Assembly (NCBI GenBank): GCA_009268125.1
Contig: WBOU01000007.1
Coordinates: 62,001-126,000 of the forward strand
From: Chloroflexia bacterium SDU3-3
GTDB lineage: Bacteria > Chloroflexota > Chloroflexia > Chloroflexales > Roseiflexaceae
DNA length: 64,000 bases
Direction: 5' to 3'
In this document: positions 20,205 to 29,200 of the stretch, in pieces
How the letters are laid out: every line of letters starts with the position of its first letter
Position numbering within the stretch: the first letter of the stretch is position 1
The notes under the pieces: generated by a model
Seen by the model: only the letters and a program-made list of their open reading frames with translations
What the model was told of the DNA's origin: nothing
Database searches by the model: none
Position numbers and translations under genes: made by a program

Positions 20205-20240
20205 GCGCGTCGCTCGCAAGGGCGGCGCGCTTTTCTTTTT
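20205..20240 (+). terminator. Hairpin terminator after the cyclophilin gene
   Basis: GCGCGTCGC (20205-20213) pairs with GCGGCGCGC (20222-20230, one G-T pair), followed by TTTTCTTTTT. It separates the cyclophilin gene from the arsenic island. Confidence 0.75.
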
Positions 20241-20257
20241 GAAAATGGCTTGCCTAG

Positions 20258-20290
20258 TATATTGACAACCTTCGATATATATGCTACGCT
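20258..20290 (+). promoter_or_regulatory. Promoter with ArsR-type operator 1 upstream of arsR
   Basis: The palindrome TATATTGA-N6-TCGATATA (20258-20279) contains the -35 TTGACA (20262-20267); 17 bases later comes TACGCT (20285-20290) preceded by TGC, a weak extended -10. A repressor on this site would block polymerase. The same palindrome recurs before the next two genes. Confidence 0.7.
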
Positions 20291-20323
20291 TCCTCCATCG
20301 AGATCGGAGAGGATGCGAGTACT

Positions 20324-20689
20324 ATGGCGAAGCGAGAGATCATCCCTATTGTTTCTGCGGCCACCCGCTGCTGCAGCGCGGATACCAGCGCGCTGCCCAG
20401 CCCCGAGCTAGCCGCGCAGCTGAGCGCCGATTTTCAGATGCTGGCGCACCCCATCCGCATCCAGATCCTCACGCTGCTGGCGCAGAGCGATGGCCAGGTG
20501 TGCGTCTGCGAGCTTGAGGCGGCGCTGCCCGTCAAGCAGCCCACGGTCTCGCACCACCTGCGGCTGCTGCGCGAGGCCGGCTTTATCGACTGCGAGCGCC
20601 ACGGGCAGTGGGCCTACTACTTCATCAAGCGCGATGTGATGGCGGCAGTGCGCGAGCGCGTGATGGCCCAGCTGGCGGCGCTGGGGTAG
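20324..20689 (+). CDS. arsR: ArsR/SmtB-family arsenite-responsive repressor
   Basis: The 121-residue winged-helix protein carries the ArsR-type metalloid site as CVCEL (in GQVCVCELEAALPV), near residue 50, followed by the recognition helix KQPTVSHHLRLLREAGFI and the wing GQWAYYFI. The N-terminus has an additional CC pair (AATRCCSAD) that might contribute to the site. Arsenite binding to the Cys pair should release the repressor from DNA. The gene heads an island with arsN2 and arsM, and a palindromic operator overlaps its own promoter, implying autoregulation. Confidence 0.92.
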   Translation: MAKREIIPIVSAATRCCSADTSALPSPELAAQLSADFQMLAHPIRIQILTLLAQSDGQVCVCELEAALPVKQPTVSHHLRLLREAGFIDCERHGQWAYYFIKRDVMAAVRERVMAQLAALG

Positions 20690-20702
20690 TTTTTTTGCGT
20701 CG

Positions 20703-20724
20703 TATATTGAACTTTATCGATATG
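20703..20724 (+). promoter_or_regulatory. ArsR-type operator 2 upstream of arsN2
   Basis: TATATTGA-ACTTTA-TCGATATG matches operator 1 in 7-8 of 8 positions per half and has the same 6-base spacer. It follows a run of T (20691-20697), and its right end abuts the Shine-Dalgarno GGAGG (20724-20728). Confidence 0.7.
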
Positions 20725-20732
20725 GAGGGCCT

Positions 20733-21179
20733 ATGATTCAGATCGATCGGGCGTGCGAGGCCGATCTGCCCGCCATCGAGGCGCTGCTGGTGGCCTGCGG
20801 CCTGCCGACCGATGGCCTGGCCGCACACCTCGGCGGTGCGCTGGTGGCTAGGGCCGAGGGCGTGGTGGTGGGCAGCGCCGCCCTTGAGCTGTATGGGGGC
20901 GAGGCCGCGCTGCTGCGCTCGGTGGCGGTGGCCCCGGCGTGGCGCGCCGCCGGGGTGGCGCGGCAGCTGATCGTGGCGGTGGCCCAGCTGGCCAGCGCGC
21001 ACGGCGTGGCCCAGCTGTACCTGCTCACCACCACCGCCGAGGGCTACTTTCCGCGCTATGGCTTCACCAGGGTCGCGCGCGAGCAGGTGCCCGCCGCGCT
21101 CGCGCAGTCGGTCGAGTTTACCTCGGCGTGCCCGCTCAGCGCCACGGTGATGGTAGGCGCGGTGTCGCCGCTGCTCTAA
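20733..21179 (+). CDS. arsN2: Arsenic-resistance GNAT N-acetyltransferase (ArsN2 type)
   Basis: The 148-residue GNAT protein has GGAGG eight bases ahead of ATG 20733. It shows the acetyl-CoA binding region (LLRSVAVAPAWRAAGVARQL, a degenerate R/Q-x-x-G-x-G/A) and the subfamily-specific ending LYLLTTTAEGYFPRYGF with EFTSACPLSATVM. ArsN2-type proteins occur in arsenic operons and are thought to acetylate an organic or inorganic arsenical; the exact substrate is not settled. Position between arsR and arsM, behind its own operator copy, supports the role. Confidence 0.85.
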   Translation: MIQIDRACEADLPAIEALLVACGLPTDGLAAHLGGALVARAEGVVVGSAALELYGGEAALLRSVAVAPAWRAAGVARQLIVAVAQLASAHGVAQLYLLTTTAEGYFPRYGFTRVAREQVPAALAQSVEFTSACPLSATVMVGAVSPLL

Positions 21180-21199
21180 GGTCGCTTTTTTTTCTCGAA

Positions 21200-21221
21200 T
21201 ATATCGAAGCATATCAATATA
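21200..21221 (+). promoter_or_regulatory. ArsR-type operator 3 upstream of arsM
   Basis: TATATCGA-AGCATA-TCAATATA is the mirror arrangement of operators 1 and 2 with the same spacer length. It follows an eight-T run and abuts the Shine-Dalgarno AGGAG (21221-21225). Confidence 0.7.
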
Positions 21222-21233
21222 GGAGAACCCACA

Positions 21234-22049
21234 ATGGACGAATCGATCAAGTCGGCGGTGCGCGAGCACTATGGGAAGGCTATCCAGTCGGCAGGCTCGT
21301 GCTGTGGCGGCGGCAGCAGCTGCTGCGGGGATGATCAGCGCACCGAGGTGCTGCTCTACGGCCAGCAGGCGCTGGCCAGCCTGCCGAGCGAGGTGGTGAC
21401 GACATCGTTTGGCTGCGGCAACCCGCTGGCGATCGCCAGCCTACGCCCCGGCGAGGTGGTGCTGGATCTTGGCTCGGGCGGCGGGCTGGATGTGATGCTG
21501 GCGGCGCAGCGTGTGGGCGCGCAGGGCTACGTCTACGGCCTGGATATGACCGACGAGATGCTAGCCACCGCCCGCCGCAACATCGAGCGGGCTGGTGTGG
21601 CGAACGCCGAGTTTTTGAAGGGTGAGATCGAGGACATACCGCTTCCCAATGCCAGCGTCGATGTGATCATCTCCAACTGTGTGATCAACCTCTCGCCCGA
21701 TAAGGCCCAGGTGCTGCGCGAGGCCCAGCGGGTGCTGCGCCCCGGCGGGCGGCTGGCGGTCTCGGACATTGTGGTGGATGGCGACTTGAGCGATCTGCCG
21801 GTGGATGAGGCTACGCTGCGCAGCGCGCTGAGCTGGGTCGGCTGCATCGCGGGGGCCATCCCGCAGGCCGAGTACACGCGGCTGCTGGCCGAGGCCGGCT
21901 TCGAGAACATTGATATGACGGTGAAGCACCGCTACACGATCGAGGATCTGGGCGAGATCCCCGAGCAGCTTGCTACGCTCGACCCCGTGCTGCTGGGCCA
22001 GATCGCCCAGCGCTTCGTCTCAAGCGCGATCAGCGCCCAGAAGCAGTAG
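21234..22049 (+). CDS. arsM: Arsenite S-adenosylmethionine methyltransferase
   Basis: The 271-residue protein has AGGAG upstream of ATG 21234. The SAM motif is [16 protein letters not shown], and the three conserved arsenite-binding cysteines fall in [19 protein letters not shown] and WVGCIAGA. A Cys-rich N-terminal stretch ([10 protein letters not shown]) is frequent in this family. ArsM methylates As(III) to mono- to trimethylated species in the cytosol, which can leave the cell as gas. It is the last gene of the island; no arsB or acr3 efflux pump is present, so methylation appears to be the local resistance route. Confidence 0.95.
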   Translation: MDESIKSAVREHYGKAIQSAGSCCGGGSSCCGDDQRTEVLLYGQQALASLPSEVVTTSFGCGNPLAIASLRPGEVVLDLGSGGGLDVMLAAQRVGAQGYVYGLDMTDEMLATARRNIERAGVANAEFLKGEIEDIPLPNASVDVIISNCVINLSPDKAQVLREAQRVLRPGGRLAVSDIVVDGDLSDLPVDEATLRSALSWVGCIAGAIPQAEYTRLLAEAGFENIDMTVKHRYTIEDLGEIPEQLATLDPVLLGQIAQRFVSSAISAQKQ

Positions 22050-22102
22050 CGGGCGCGCATAGCGCTGCTTCTCTCGCGTAGCGGCTAGGTATATCTCTTT
22101 GC

Positions 22103-22136
22103 ATGCCTCGGCCACATCACTCATGGGCCGGGGCAT
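22103..22136 (+). terminator. Hairpin after arsM
   Basis: ATGCCTCGGCC (22103-22113) pairs with GGCCGGGGCAT (22126-22136) with one G-T pair. There is no clear T-run, so it is a weak terminator call. Confidence 0.45.
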
Positions 22137-22179
22137 CCTTTCGGATATAGCTGCACTCGATTTTGCGCAGAATCATGTT

Positions 22180-22656
22180 TTACTTCCAAACCGATCCAGC
22201 CCCGAGCCGTAGATGATTATCAGTACCTACCATATAGAAAGTAGTGTCTTTTTTTAGATTATTACGCCGGTTATCCCCTTCTAGGCTTATCTCGATAGTA
22301 TCACCCACATGGAATATATTATCAAAGCTAATTATAATGCCGTTGCTATCATTTGCTGATTTATTACAATCAATATTTCCTATACTTTGATGAGATTTGA
22401 AATTGCTTATATCTTCTTCGATAGAAACAGATACGTTATAATATACTTCTGATCCTAAGCATGTGACATATAGAACAATTTTTGGATTATCACCCTTCAT
22501 GATAAGTTCTAAATCGCCAATTTTTGTCACAGTATGTGGCTGCGCGATGGGGGCAGCTTGCTTCCAGGAGGAACCGCCCTGGGTAGTATTAGAACATGAA
22601 GATGAGAGTATAAGAACAGCAGCGAGTAACATGATTCTATATGCATAGTGTGTCAT
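22180..22656 (-). CDS. Hypothetical lipoprotein in an AT-rich island
   Basis: I start this 158-residue protein at ATG 22656 (MTHYAYRIMLLAAVLILSSSC), preceded by AAGGAG. The signal ends in the lipobox LSSSC, so it is probably lipid-anchored outside the membrane. The mature part has no domain I recognise; it alternates beta-like stretches (KIGDLELIMKGDNPKIVLYVTC) and Lys/Asn-rich segments. Base composition and codon use are far more AT-rich than in neighbouring genes, which suggests horizontal acquisition. It lies downstream of another AT-rich gene on the same strand. Confidence 0.65.
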   Translation of the reverse strand: MTHYAYRIMLLAAVLILSSSCSNTTQGGSSWKQAAPIAQPHTVTKIGDLELIMKGDNPKIVLYVTCLGSEVYYNVSVSIEEDISNFKSHQSIGNIDCNKSANDSNGIIISFDNIFHVGDTIEISLEGDNRRNNLKKDTTFYMVGTDNHLRLGAGSVWK

Positions 22657-22722
22657 TATAGGCTCCTTGTACATTTTATAATAATGTGGTTTTATTCTTA
22701 GTAAATATGAAAAAGCAAATAT

Positions 22723-22769
22723 AGATAGCAAGCTGCAAGGCTTTGCTATAGCTTTGCAGCTTGCTATCT
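22723..22769 (-). terminator. Hairpin terminator between two AT-rich genes
   Basis: A perfect 16-bp stem (22723-22738 with 22754-22769) surrounds a 15-base loop. It lies just after the stop of the 22789-23190 gene on the minus strand, and a T-rich stretch follows in that direction. Confidence 0.7.
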
Positions 22770-22788
22770 TTTATTCAACCAGGCAGAC

Positions 22789-23190
22789 CTACGCGACTTG
22801 CCAGATTGAGTAGCTTACGCCTTTAAACTCAAAAGCTTGACCCGATCCAGCTTTGTAAGAGTCGCCAATCCAAGGATCGAACCACACATCATAATCTGTA
22901 ACAGCATGCTTATGGTAGGCATCAATTTCCCAAGTAGTATTAGGAGGCATATTCAGTGAATACTGATAGCTGTTACTTCCTGTGAGTGTAACATCAAAGC
23001 CAATACCAGCGGTAACTACTTGAGCAGTTACACCAACATTGGCATTGAAAGAATGACTCCAACTATATTGCGATGTAAGGCCTAAAGTAGCCTGGCAACA
23101 AGCAGGCGCATGACCGGACATGGCAGGAGTATTACATATTAGTGAGCGTACTGTCCATAGCCATATACATAGCATCTTGGCTAAACTCAA
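22789..23190 (-). CDS. Small secreted-type beta-rich protein, probably truncated at the 5' end
   Basis: The 133-residue frame has a convincing C-terminal domain: GVTAQVVTAGIGFDVTLTG, YSLNMPPNTTWEIDAYHK and DYDVWFDPWIGDSYKAGSG. This pattern (a glycine-rich hairpin, a WEIDAY strand and a YDVWFDPW-type end) reminds me of uncharacterised secreted proteins of Gram-positive and Chloroflexota genomes. The first 35 residues look unlike a signal peptide, there is no Shine-Dalgarno, and family members I recall are longer, so a 5' truncation or frameshift is likely. Composition is AT-rich relative to the surroundings. Confidence 0.45.
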   Translation of the reverse strand: MSLAKMLCIWLWTVRSLICNTPAMSGHAPACCQATLGLTSQYSWSHSFNANVGVTAQVVTAGIGFDVTLTGSNSYQYSLNMPPNTTWEIDAYHKHAVTDYDVWFDPWIGDSYKAGSGQAFEFKGVSYSIWQVA

Positions 23191-23358
23191 TGTGCATAGC
23201 CGCGCAGAGGCAATAGCTTACCTCTATCAATCAAGTATTTATGTTCCGCCAGATAAATCGCGAGAGGTTGGTGGATGAAAATCTAAAAAATTAACGTAAT
23301 ACTACAAAAGATGTTCTGTATATGTGGGTCAATCATTTTCTGGTGCTTAAGGTGCCAT

Positions 23359-23400
23359 GCACAAAGGAAGGGCGGCACACGTGCCGCCCTTCCTTTGTGC
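23359..23400. terminator. Long perfect hairpin after the MutL-like gene
   Basis: A 20-bp perfect stem (23359-23378 with 23381-23400) has almost no loop. It lies 19 bases beyond the stop of the MutL-like gene. There is no T-run on either side, so it may work as a terminator or as a 3'-end stabiliser. Confidence 0.65.
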
Positions 23401-23418
23401 TATCTGTTGTGTTCTCTC

Positions 23419-25542
23419 TCACTTGCGGCCAAACAGCCCGCGCTTCTTGGGCTGCTCGACCGACTGCCGCAGCCGGTCGAGTCCGCCGCCACCCTCCTGC
23501 TGGGTTGGCTCCGACGGCGGCGGGGCGGTGGGGATGACCGCCACCGCAGTGATCGGCTCCTCTTCCTGCTTGCCCTTCTTGCCGCGCTTTTTCTTCTTAC
23601 CATCGTCCTCTGGTGCTGCCGCTGGGGGCGGGGACGCGGCGATTTTGGCATCCACCGGCTGGGCGGTGGGCTGCTCCTCGTGCTCGGGGGCTGCCGGGAA
23701 GGTATTGATCTCCATGATCTCGCGTAGCGGCTCGGCGGCCTCGTAGGGCATCGTGCCGCTCTCGGCCCCCAGGGCCACCAGCCACTCCCAGAGCGCGCGC
23801 TGCCGATCCAGGGGGGCGATCGGCAGGCGCAGCGGCCTGCCGCGTGCGTCGATCACCACGCCCAGCGCGCTGCCGCTGATGTCCGCCGGGCCGGTCTCGA
23901 TCGAGGCCCCGGGTGCATTGCCGCCGATCCGCACGCCGCCTGCGGGCTTTAGGATGAGCTGACCCTTCTGGCCCTGCGGCAGATCCAGCCGGGCGATCTG
24001 GCCATGGTTCACCGTCACCGTCTGCTCGCCGCCGCCCACGGTGCGCAGCGTGGCCTCAACCGCCAGCTCGCCGCTGCGGCCCGGGCCTAGCGCCACCACG
24101 CAGGTAGCCAGCGGCATGTTGCGCAGCAGATCCTGCTCGATCAGCGAGAGCGCTCCCTCGGCATCGCTGGGGGCCAGCGCGCCTGCGGTGTTCACCAGTC
24201 CCAGGGTGTCGAGGTAGATGTCGATAGCGCGCTCGTCGGCCAGTGGCTGCAGCGCATCCAGCAGCGTCAGCAGCGCATAGCCGGGGTGGGGCGCGTGCGA
24301 GAGCACGCCGCCGCTGGCCAGCACGAAGTCGAAGGGCGCGCCTGGGCGCTCGTCGAACAGCGCTGCGGCGGTGAGCGCCACCGCCTCGCGGGCCACCGCG
24401 TGCTCGATCATCACATCCTCGCGGCTGGTGGGCACCAGCTGGGGGCGCAGCTGCTTGTTCAGCAGGCTGTGCAGCATGTCCTGATCGCTGATCGGGAAGG
24501 GCAGCCAGCGCATGAAGGCCGATGTGCCGCGCTCGGCCACCAGATGCCCCACGCCATAGCCGCTGCCGATAGCGCCAAGCACCGCCGCGCTAAACGCACC
24601 CTGGCTGGAGAGCAGCGCGCTGGTGCTGGCCGAGCCGAGGTCGATAGCCAGGATGTTCCTGCCGTAGAAATCGGCCAGGAAGCGGGTGATCAGGCCTGCG
24701 GCATCGGTGGTGGTGCGGATGGGCACTGTGCTGACCCGCCGCAGATTCTGCAGGCCGGGCATGCGGCGCAGGATGCGCTCGGTGTAGAGCTTGGTGAGCG
24801 CCTTGCGGGTCGGTGCGAGGTTGGCCTTATCCAGCGACGGGCGCAGGTTCTCGACCACGATCGGCTCGGCCTTGTTCGCCAGCGACTCGACGACCTGCTC
24901 GCTAGCCCTGCTGTTGCCGGCGTAGATCACGGGGCGCACCGTCACATCGTGGCGCGACTGCCCGTCGGCATCTACCCGCGCCGAGAGCGCCGTGAGCCCG
25001 ATGATATGCGCCAGACGCACCAGTGAATCCTGCGCGCCCTGCTCAAGGCCACCCGCCAGGATGACCACATCGGGGTTCAGGCCGATCATGCGCTGGACCT
25101 GCCGCTCGATCCACGAGTAGTCGCCGGTGGCCACGCTGTGCTCGGTCGCGTCGTTCAGCGTGATCGTCTGCAGCACCACCGAATTGACGGCGCGGCTGGC
25201 GTGCAGCGCGCTGCGGGCCGAGATATCGCTTGAGACCGCAGTGACCACGATCGCCATCGGCCCCGCCGCGCTGGTGACGGTGATCAGGTGGTCGATGCCG
25301 TCGCCATCATTTGTCCGAGGCATCAGCAGATTCTCGCCCAGCAGCAGCTGTCGCCCAGTCAGATCGCTGATCGCTGCGGCAGCCTGGATGATCGAGACCA
25401 TCACATCGCTATGCGGCGGCTCATAGGTGCTGGGCACCTCGGCCTGGGCGATCAGGCGCAGCTGGCCCGCCACGTGGTCGGTGAGAGTCGCACGGGTGGT
25501 CACGCTGCCGATATCGATGATAAGTGTCGCAGAATTTGGCAT
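23419..25542 (-). CDS. MutL-like (glutamate mutase accessory family) ASKHA ATPase
   Basis: I start the 707-residue protein at ATG 25542 (MPNSATLIIDIGSVTTRATL). Two actin-fold phosphate-1 motifs are visible, IDIGSVTTRA near residue 8 and LAIDLGSASTSALLS near residue 300, with the domain-level features VVILAGGLEQGAQD and FVLASGGVLSHAPHPGYA. This matches the MutL family named after the glutamate mutase operon. No mutase subunit gene (MutS/MutE) is nearby. A low-complexity tail, PPPAAAPEDDGKKKKRGKKG and later KKRGLFGRK, is basic. It is the last gene of the uncharacterised membrane operon, so a chaperone or energising role in that complex is more likely than a mutase role. Confidence 0.8.
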   Translation of the reverse strand: MPNSATLIIDIGSVTTRATLTDHVAGQLRLIAQAEVPSTYEPPHSDVMVSIIQAAAAISDLTGRQLLLGENLLMPRTNDGDGIDHLITVTSAAGPMAIVVTAVSSDISARSALHASRAVNSVVLQTITLNDATEHSVATGDYSWIERQVQRMIGLNPDVVILAGGLEQGAQDSLVRLAHIIGLTALSARVDADGQSRHDVTVRPVIYAGNSRASEQVVESLANKAEPIVVENLRPSLDKANLAPTRKALTKLYTERILRRMPGLQNLRRVSTVPIRTTTDAAGLITRFLADFYGRNILAIDLGSASTSALLSSQGAFSAAVLGAIGSGYGVGHLVAERGTSAFMRWLPFPISDQDMLHSLLNKQLRPQLVPTSREDVMIEHAVAREAVALTAAALFDERPGAPFDFVLASGGVLSHAPHPGYALLTLLDALQPLADERAIDIYLDTLGLVNTAGALAPSDAEGALSLIEQDLLRNMPLATCVVALGPGRSGELAVEATLRTVGGGEQTVTVNHGQIARLDLPQGQKGQLILKPAGGVRIGGNAPGASIETGPADISGSALGVVIDARGRPLRLPIAPLDRQRALWEWLVALGAESGTMPYEAAEPLREIMEINTFPAAPEHEEQPTAQPVDAKIAASPPPAAAPEDDGKKKKRGKKGKQEEEPITAVAVIPTAPPPSEPTQQEGGGGLDRLRQSVEQPKKRGLFGRK

Positions 25543-25641
25543 AGATCTCGTTTTCACCAGAACATGTGCCTTGGTGCGGGCAATGCGCCCGCACCAAGGC
25601 ACTAGCGATGTTTGACTCCATCCGCTCGGCGCGCGGTGGGC

Positions 25642-26268
25642 CTACCAGGTGATCAGGAAGCGCACGCGCTCGCTCAGCGCCGCGAGGTAGGTCTGCACCG
25701 CGCTGGCGAAGAAGAAGCCGAATGCGATCATGAGCACCCAGTGGCCCAGCACCGCTGCCCGCTGCACCAGCTGGCCGACGGGCGTTTTCTGATTGGTGGT
25801 GAAGTAGAAGCGGCAGAGCACCGCCACGGTGCCGATGGCCAGCACGGCGACGCCAGCGATCTGGCTGATATCTTGGCCGGCAGCTTGGGCGCTTGCGCGG
25901 ATCTGCGGTACGAGCGTGCCCACCATTGCACCGCCAGCGGCCAGCGCGGCGCCCACGCCGAACACGAGCGAGAGCGGGATATTGGCCAGCCACGAGTAGC
26001 GCTGGTCGGTGGTGATGCGCGGCAGCAGCAGCACGCCAAGCACCAGGGGGACGGCGTAGAGCGTCAGGGTGGTGGCGCTCAGGTTGCTGGCCGTGGCCAG
26101 CACCGCGCGCTGCAGCACCTCTTGGTAGGCCACCACGAAGGCCAGCCCCAGCGAGACGCCGACAAACAGGTATTGCGCCACACGAAAGAAGGGGTTATCC
26201 CCAAAGATCCGGCTTAGAACCATCACGGTCAGCAGCGCGGCGATAATTTGAGCGATCAGCTGGGTCAT
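25642..26268 (-). CDS. Hypothetical integral membrane protein of the P-x-W-L operon
   Basis: This 208-residue protein contains about six hydrophobic segments (first MTQLIAQIIAALLTVMVLS, last WVLMIAFGFFFASAVQTYL) and short loops, one reading RITTDQRYSWL. I recognise no transporter or enzyme motif. It overlaps the stop of the P-x-W-[LM] protein gene by four bases (ATGA), so translation is coupled and a physical complex is plausible. The MutL-like gene follows 99 bases later. Confidence 0.75.
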   Translation of the reverse strand: MTQLIAQIIAALLTVMVLSRIFGDNPFFRVAQYLFVGVSLGLAFVVAYQEVLQRAVLATASNLSATTLTLYAVPLVLGVLLLPRITTDQRYSWLANIPLSLVFGVGAALAAGGAMVGTLVPQIRASAQAAGQDISQIAGVAVLAIGTVAVLCRFYFTTNQKTPVGQLVQRAAVLGHWVLMIAFGFFFASAVQTYLAALSERVRFLITW

Positions 26269-29200
26269 GCTTTTCTCCGTCGCGTCGCATCGACGATGGC
26301 AGCAACAATAGCTCCGACGAGCAGCAGGCTGACGAAGGCGATCATTCCCAGGCGTAGCTGCCCAGTCTCGACCGCTGCCGTGCCCTGGGCATCGCCGCGC
26401 AGCGCGGCATAGGCTAGGGCGCCCGGCGCCCCCACTAGCCCAAACACGTGCGGCTGCCGCTGGTATGGTTCGGAGGCCGGTGCGGCTTCGGCGGTCATCA
26501 GGGTGGCGAAAGGTACATCGGGCGCGGCCTGGTAGATCTGCTCCATCCAGCTCTGGATGTCGGACTGATCGTCGGCCAGCAGCATGATCATGGAGAAGTT
26601 CTTCAGGCTGGTCAGCGGCGTGTTGGTGCCGGTGGATGTTCCGAGCGCCAGCGGGCTGCTGGTCATATCCTCGCCCTGGAAGTCGGCGTTGAGCGTGTTG
26701 CCAAAGTTCTGCGCCAGCGATCGCAGGGCCAGCTCGCCGCCGGGCTGGTACCCCAGCAGCAGGTAGTCGATGCCGCTCGGGCGGTACTGCGCAGCGCTCA
26801 GCTTATCGCGTAGATCGTATAGCAGCAGCGATCCTTGCGGGTCGGTGCTCACGAGCACGAGCTTGACTTTCTGCTCGATCAGCTGGCCGACCACGCTTTG
26901 CTCCAGCGGTCGTAGCTCGGCCACTCGGCGCGCATCCCAGTCGTAGCCGATCAGCACCACATCGTTTGGCCCGAGCTTGCTGATCTGCTCGTGCAGCGCC
27001 TGGGCTTTGGTATCTGCCGCTGGGGCCTGCAGCTGGCTTGTTAGTGCGGGCACCAGCGCTCCCGCCAGCAGCACGGCGATCAGCAGCAGGTAGAGCACGC
27101 GATCGACGCTCAGGATCGAGCGGGTAGCTGGGGCCTTGGGCTCCTCTTGGCTGGCTGCCCGCGCTGGCTGCGGGTCACGGGCGATCCGCTCAAGCAGCGC
27201 GATGGCCTGCAGCTGCGACTCGGTCTTGACCGGGTTTGGCGGCGGCGCGAAGCGCGTGGTGACGACGGCCTGGGGTGTAGGGGCCTGCTCCTCTTCCTCG
27301 GTCGATCCGAGCTTGGTGAGCCAGTCGAGCGCCTTGCTCTCGGCCACCTTCTCGGGGGTGGCCTTCTGCTCGGGCTGGCGCAGCCACGCGGGCAGATCGG
27401 CTGCGCCGAAGAAGTTGGAATCGCTCTCGGCCTGCTCTGGCTCCGCCGCTGGCTCTGGCTCATCGAACCAGCCGCCGACTGCGGGCTGCGCTGGGTCTGC
27501 CGCAGGCTGCGGATCGGGCGCTGGCTGCTGTGCCTGGGCCGCCAGCGTGCTTTCGATCTCCGGGTCGAGCGTGGCGCCTTTCAGCCAGGGTGGCAGATCC
27601 TGCTCGCCAGGGCTGGATGCGCTGGGCATCGGCGCGCCGCTCTCGTCGCGCAGCCAAGGTGGCAGATCTTGGCCTCCGCCAAGTGGTTCGGGCGCTGGCT
27701 TGGGTGCTGGCTCGGGCGCTGGTGCTGGCTTGGGCGCTGGTGCGGCTGGCTCGGCCTGCACGCCGCGCATCCATGCTGGCAGGGTCTCATCCATCGGCTG
27801 CGGCGAGGCGGTCTCCGCCTCGCGGAGCCAGTCGGGCACCTCGGGCGCGCCCTGCGGCTGGCTGGCACCGGCGGGCGACTCAAGCCAGTCGGGTGTGGCT
27901 GGCTCCGGCTGCTGCCGTGGCGGTGTGTCGATCGGCAGAGCCGACTCGCTTGCCTGCAGCCAGGAGGGGACGCTCTCGTCGCGGCCTGGCTCAGTCGGCT
28001 GGGACGCCTCCTGCAGCCAGGAGGGGACGCTCTCGTCGCGGCCTGGCTCAGTCGGCTGGGACGCCTCCTGCAGCCAGGAGGGGACGCTCTCGTCGCGGCC
28101 TGGCTCAGTCGGCTGGGACGCCTCCTGCAGCCAGGATGGCGTTCCTGTTCCAGATGCCAGCAGCGGACTCTGCTCGGCGTCGTCGATACTTTCTTGTAGC
28201 CAGGGGGGGAGATCTTCACCACTGCTTGCTGCATCGTTGGCTGGCGGCAGGCTGCTAGGTGCCTCCCAGCTTGGTACGTCGCTGGATGCCGTGTCCTCAG
28301 TAGCGCTGGAGAGCCAGCTCGGCGCGTCGCTGGATGCTGTGTCCTCAGTAGCGCTGGAGAGCCAACTCGGCGCGTCGTTATCAGATAGGTCTTCGGCGGG
28401 CTGATTAGGCTGCGGTCGCGCGGGCTGCTCGCTGGCGCTAAACCAGTCAGCGGTGCCACCTGCCGAGTCATCGCTGCCAAGCCATGCGGGCGGGCCGCTT
28501 TGTGGTGCCGGTGTGCTGCTGCCGCCCATGCCCTCGAAGCTGAAGGGCTCTATCGTCGGCTCTTCATCCGTACCTTCCATTGCGGCCTTGACATCGTCCA
28601 TTGGGATGTCGTTGAGCCAGTCGTTGATGTCAAGCTTCTCTGTCGCGTAGCCTGTTTGCTCAGCTGTAGGAGTGGGGTCATCCCATAGGGTAGGCGTGGT
28701 GGGCTGCGCGGGTTCGGCTGCCACATTCCAGCTACTGCTCTCTGGTGCTGGCTCCTCGGGCTGTTCGGCCATGGCCTTCAGCCAATCCGGCACTTCCTCC
28801 GGACGGTCAAGGGGTGGATCTGCTGCGCGGGTGCTCGGCTCTGGTGCCTGCTCGCTTATGCCCTGCAGCCAGTCGGGGACGGTCTCCTCAGCCTGGGGCG
28901 CGGGGGTAGCCGCCGACTCGCGGAGCCAGTCGGGGACGGTCTCCTCAGCCTGGGGCGCGGGGGTAGCCGCCGACTCGCGGAGCCAGTCGGGGACAGCCTC
29001 CTCAGCCTGGGGCGCGGGGGCAGCCGCCGACTCGCGGAGCCAGTCGGGGACAGCCTCCTCAGCCTGGGGCGCGGGGGTAGCCGCCGACTCGCGGAGCCAG
29101 TCGGGGATGGTCTCCTCAGCCTGGGGCGCGGAGGTAGCCGCCGACTCGCGGAGCCAGTCGGGAAGCGTCTCGCTTTGCTGAGGCGCAGCCGGGCTAGCCC

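Noticed and set aside
27955-29168. CRISPR-like regular repeats
   Set aside because: The 57-bp and 48-bp units are in-frame coding repeats without unique spacers and lie inside one long gene.
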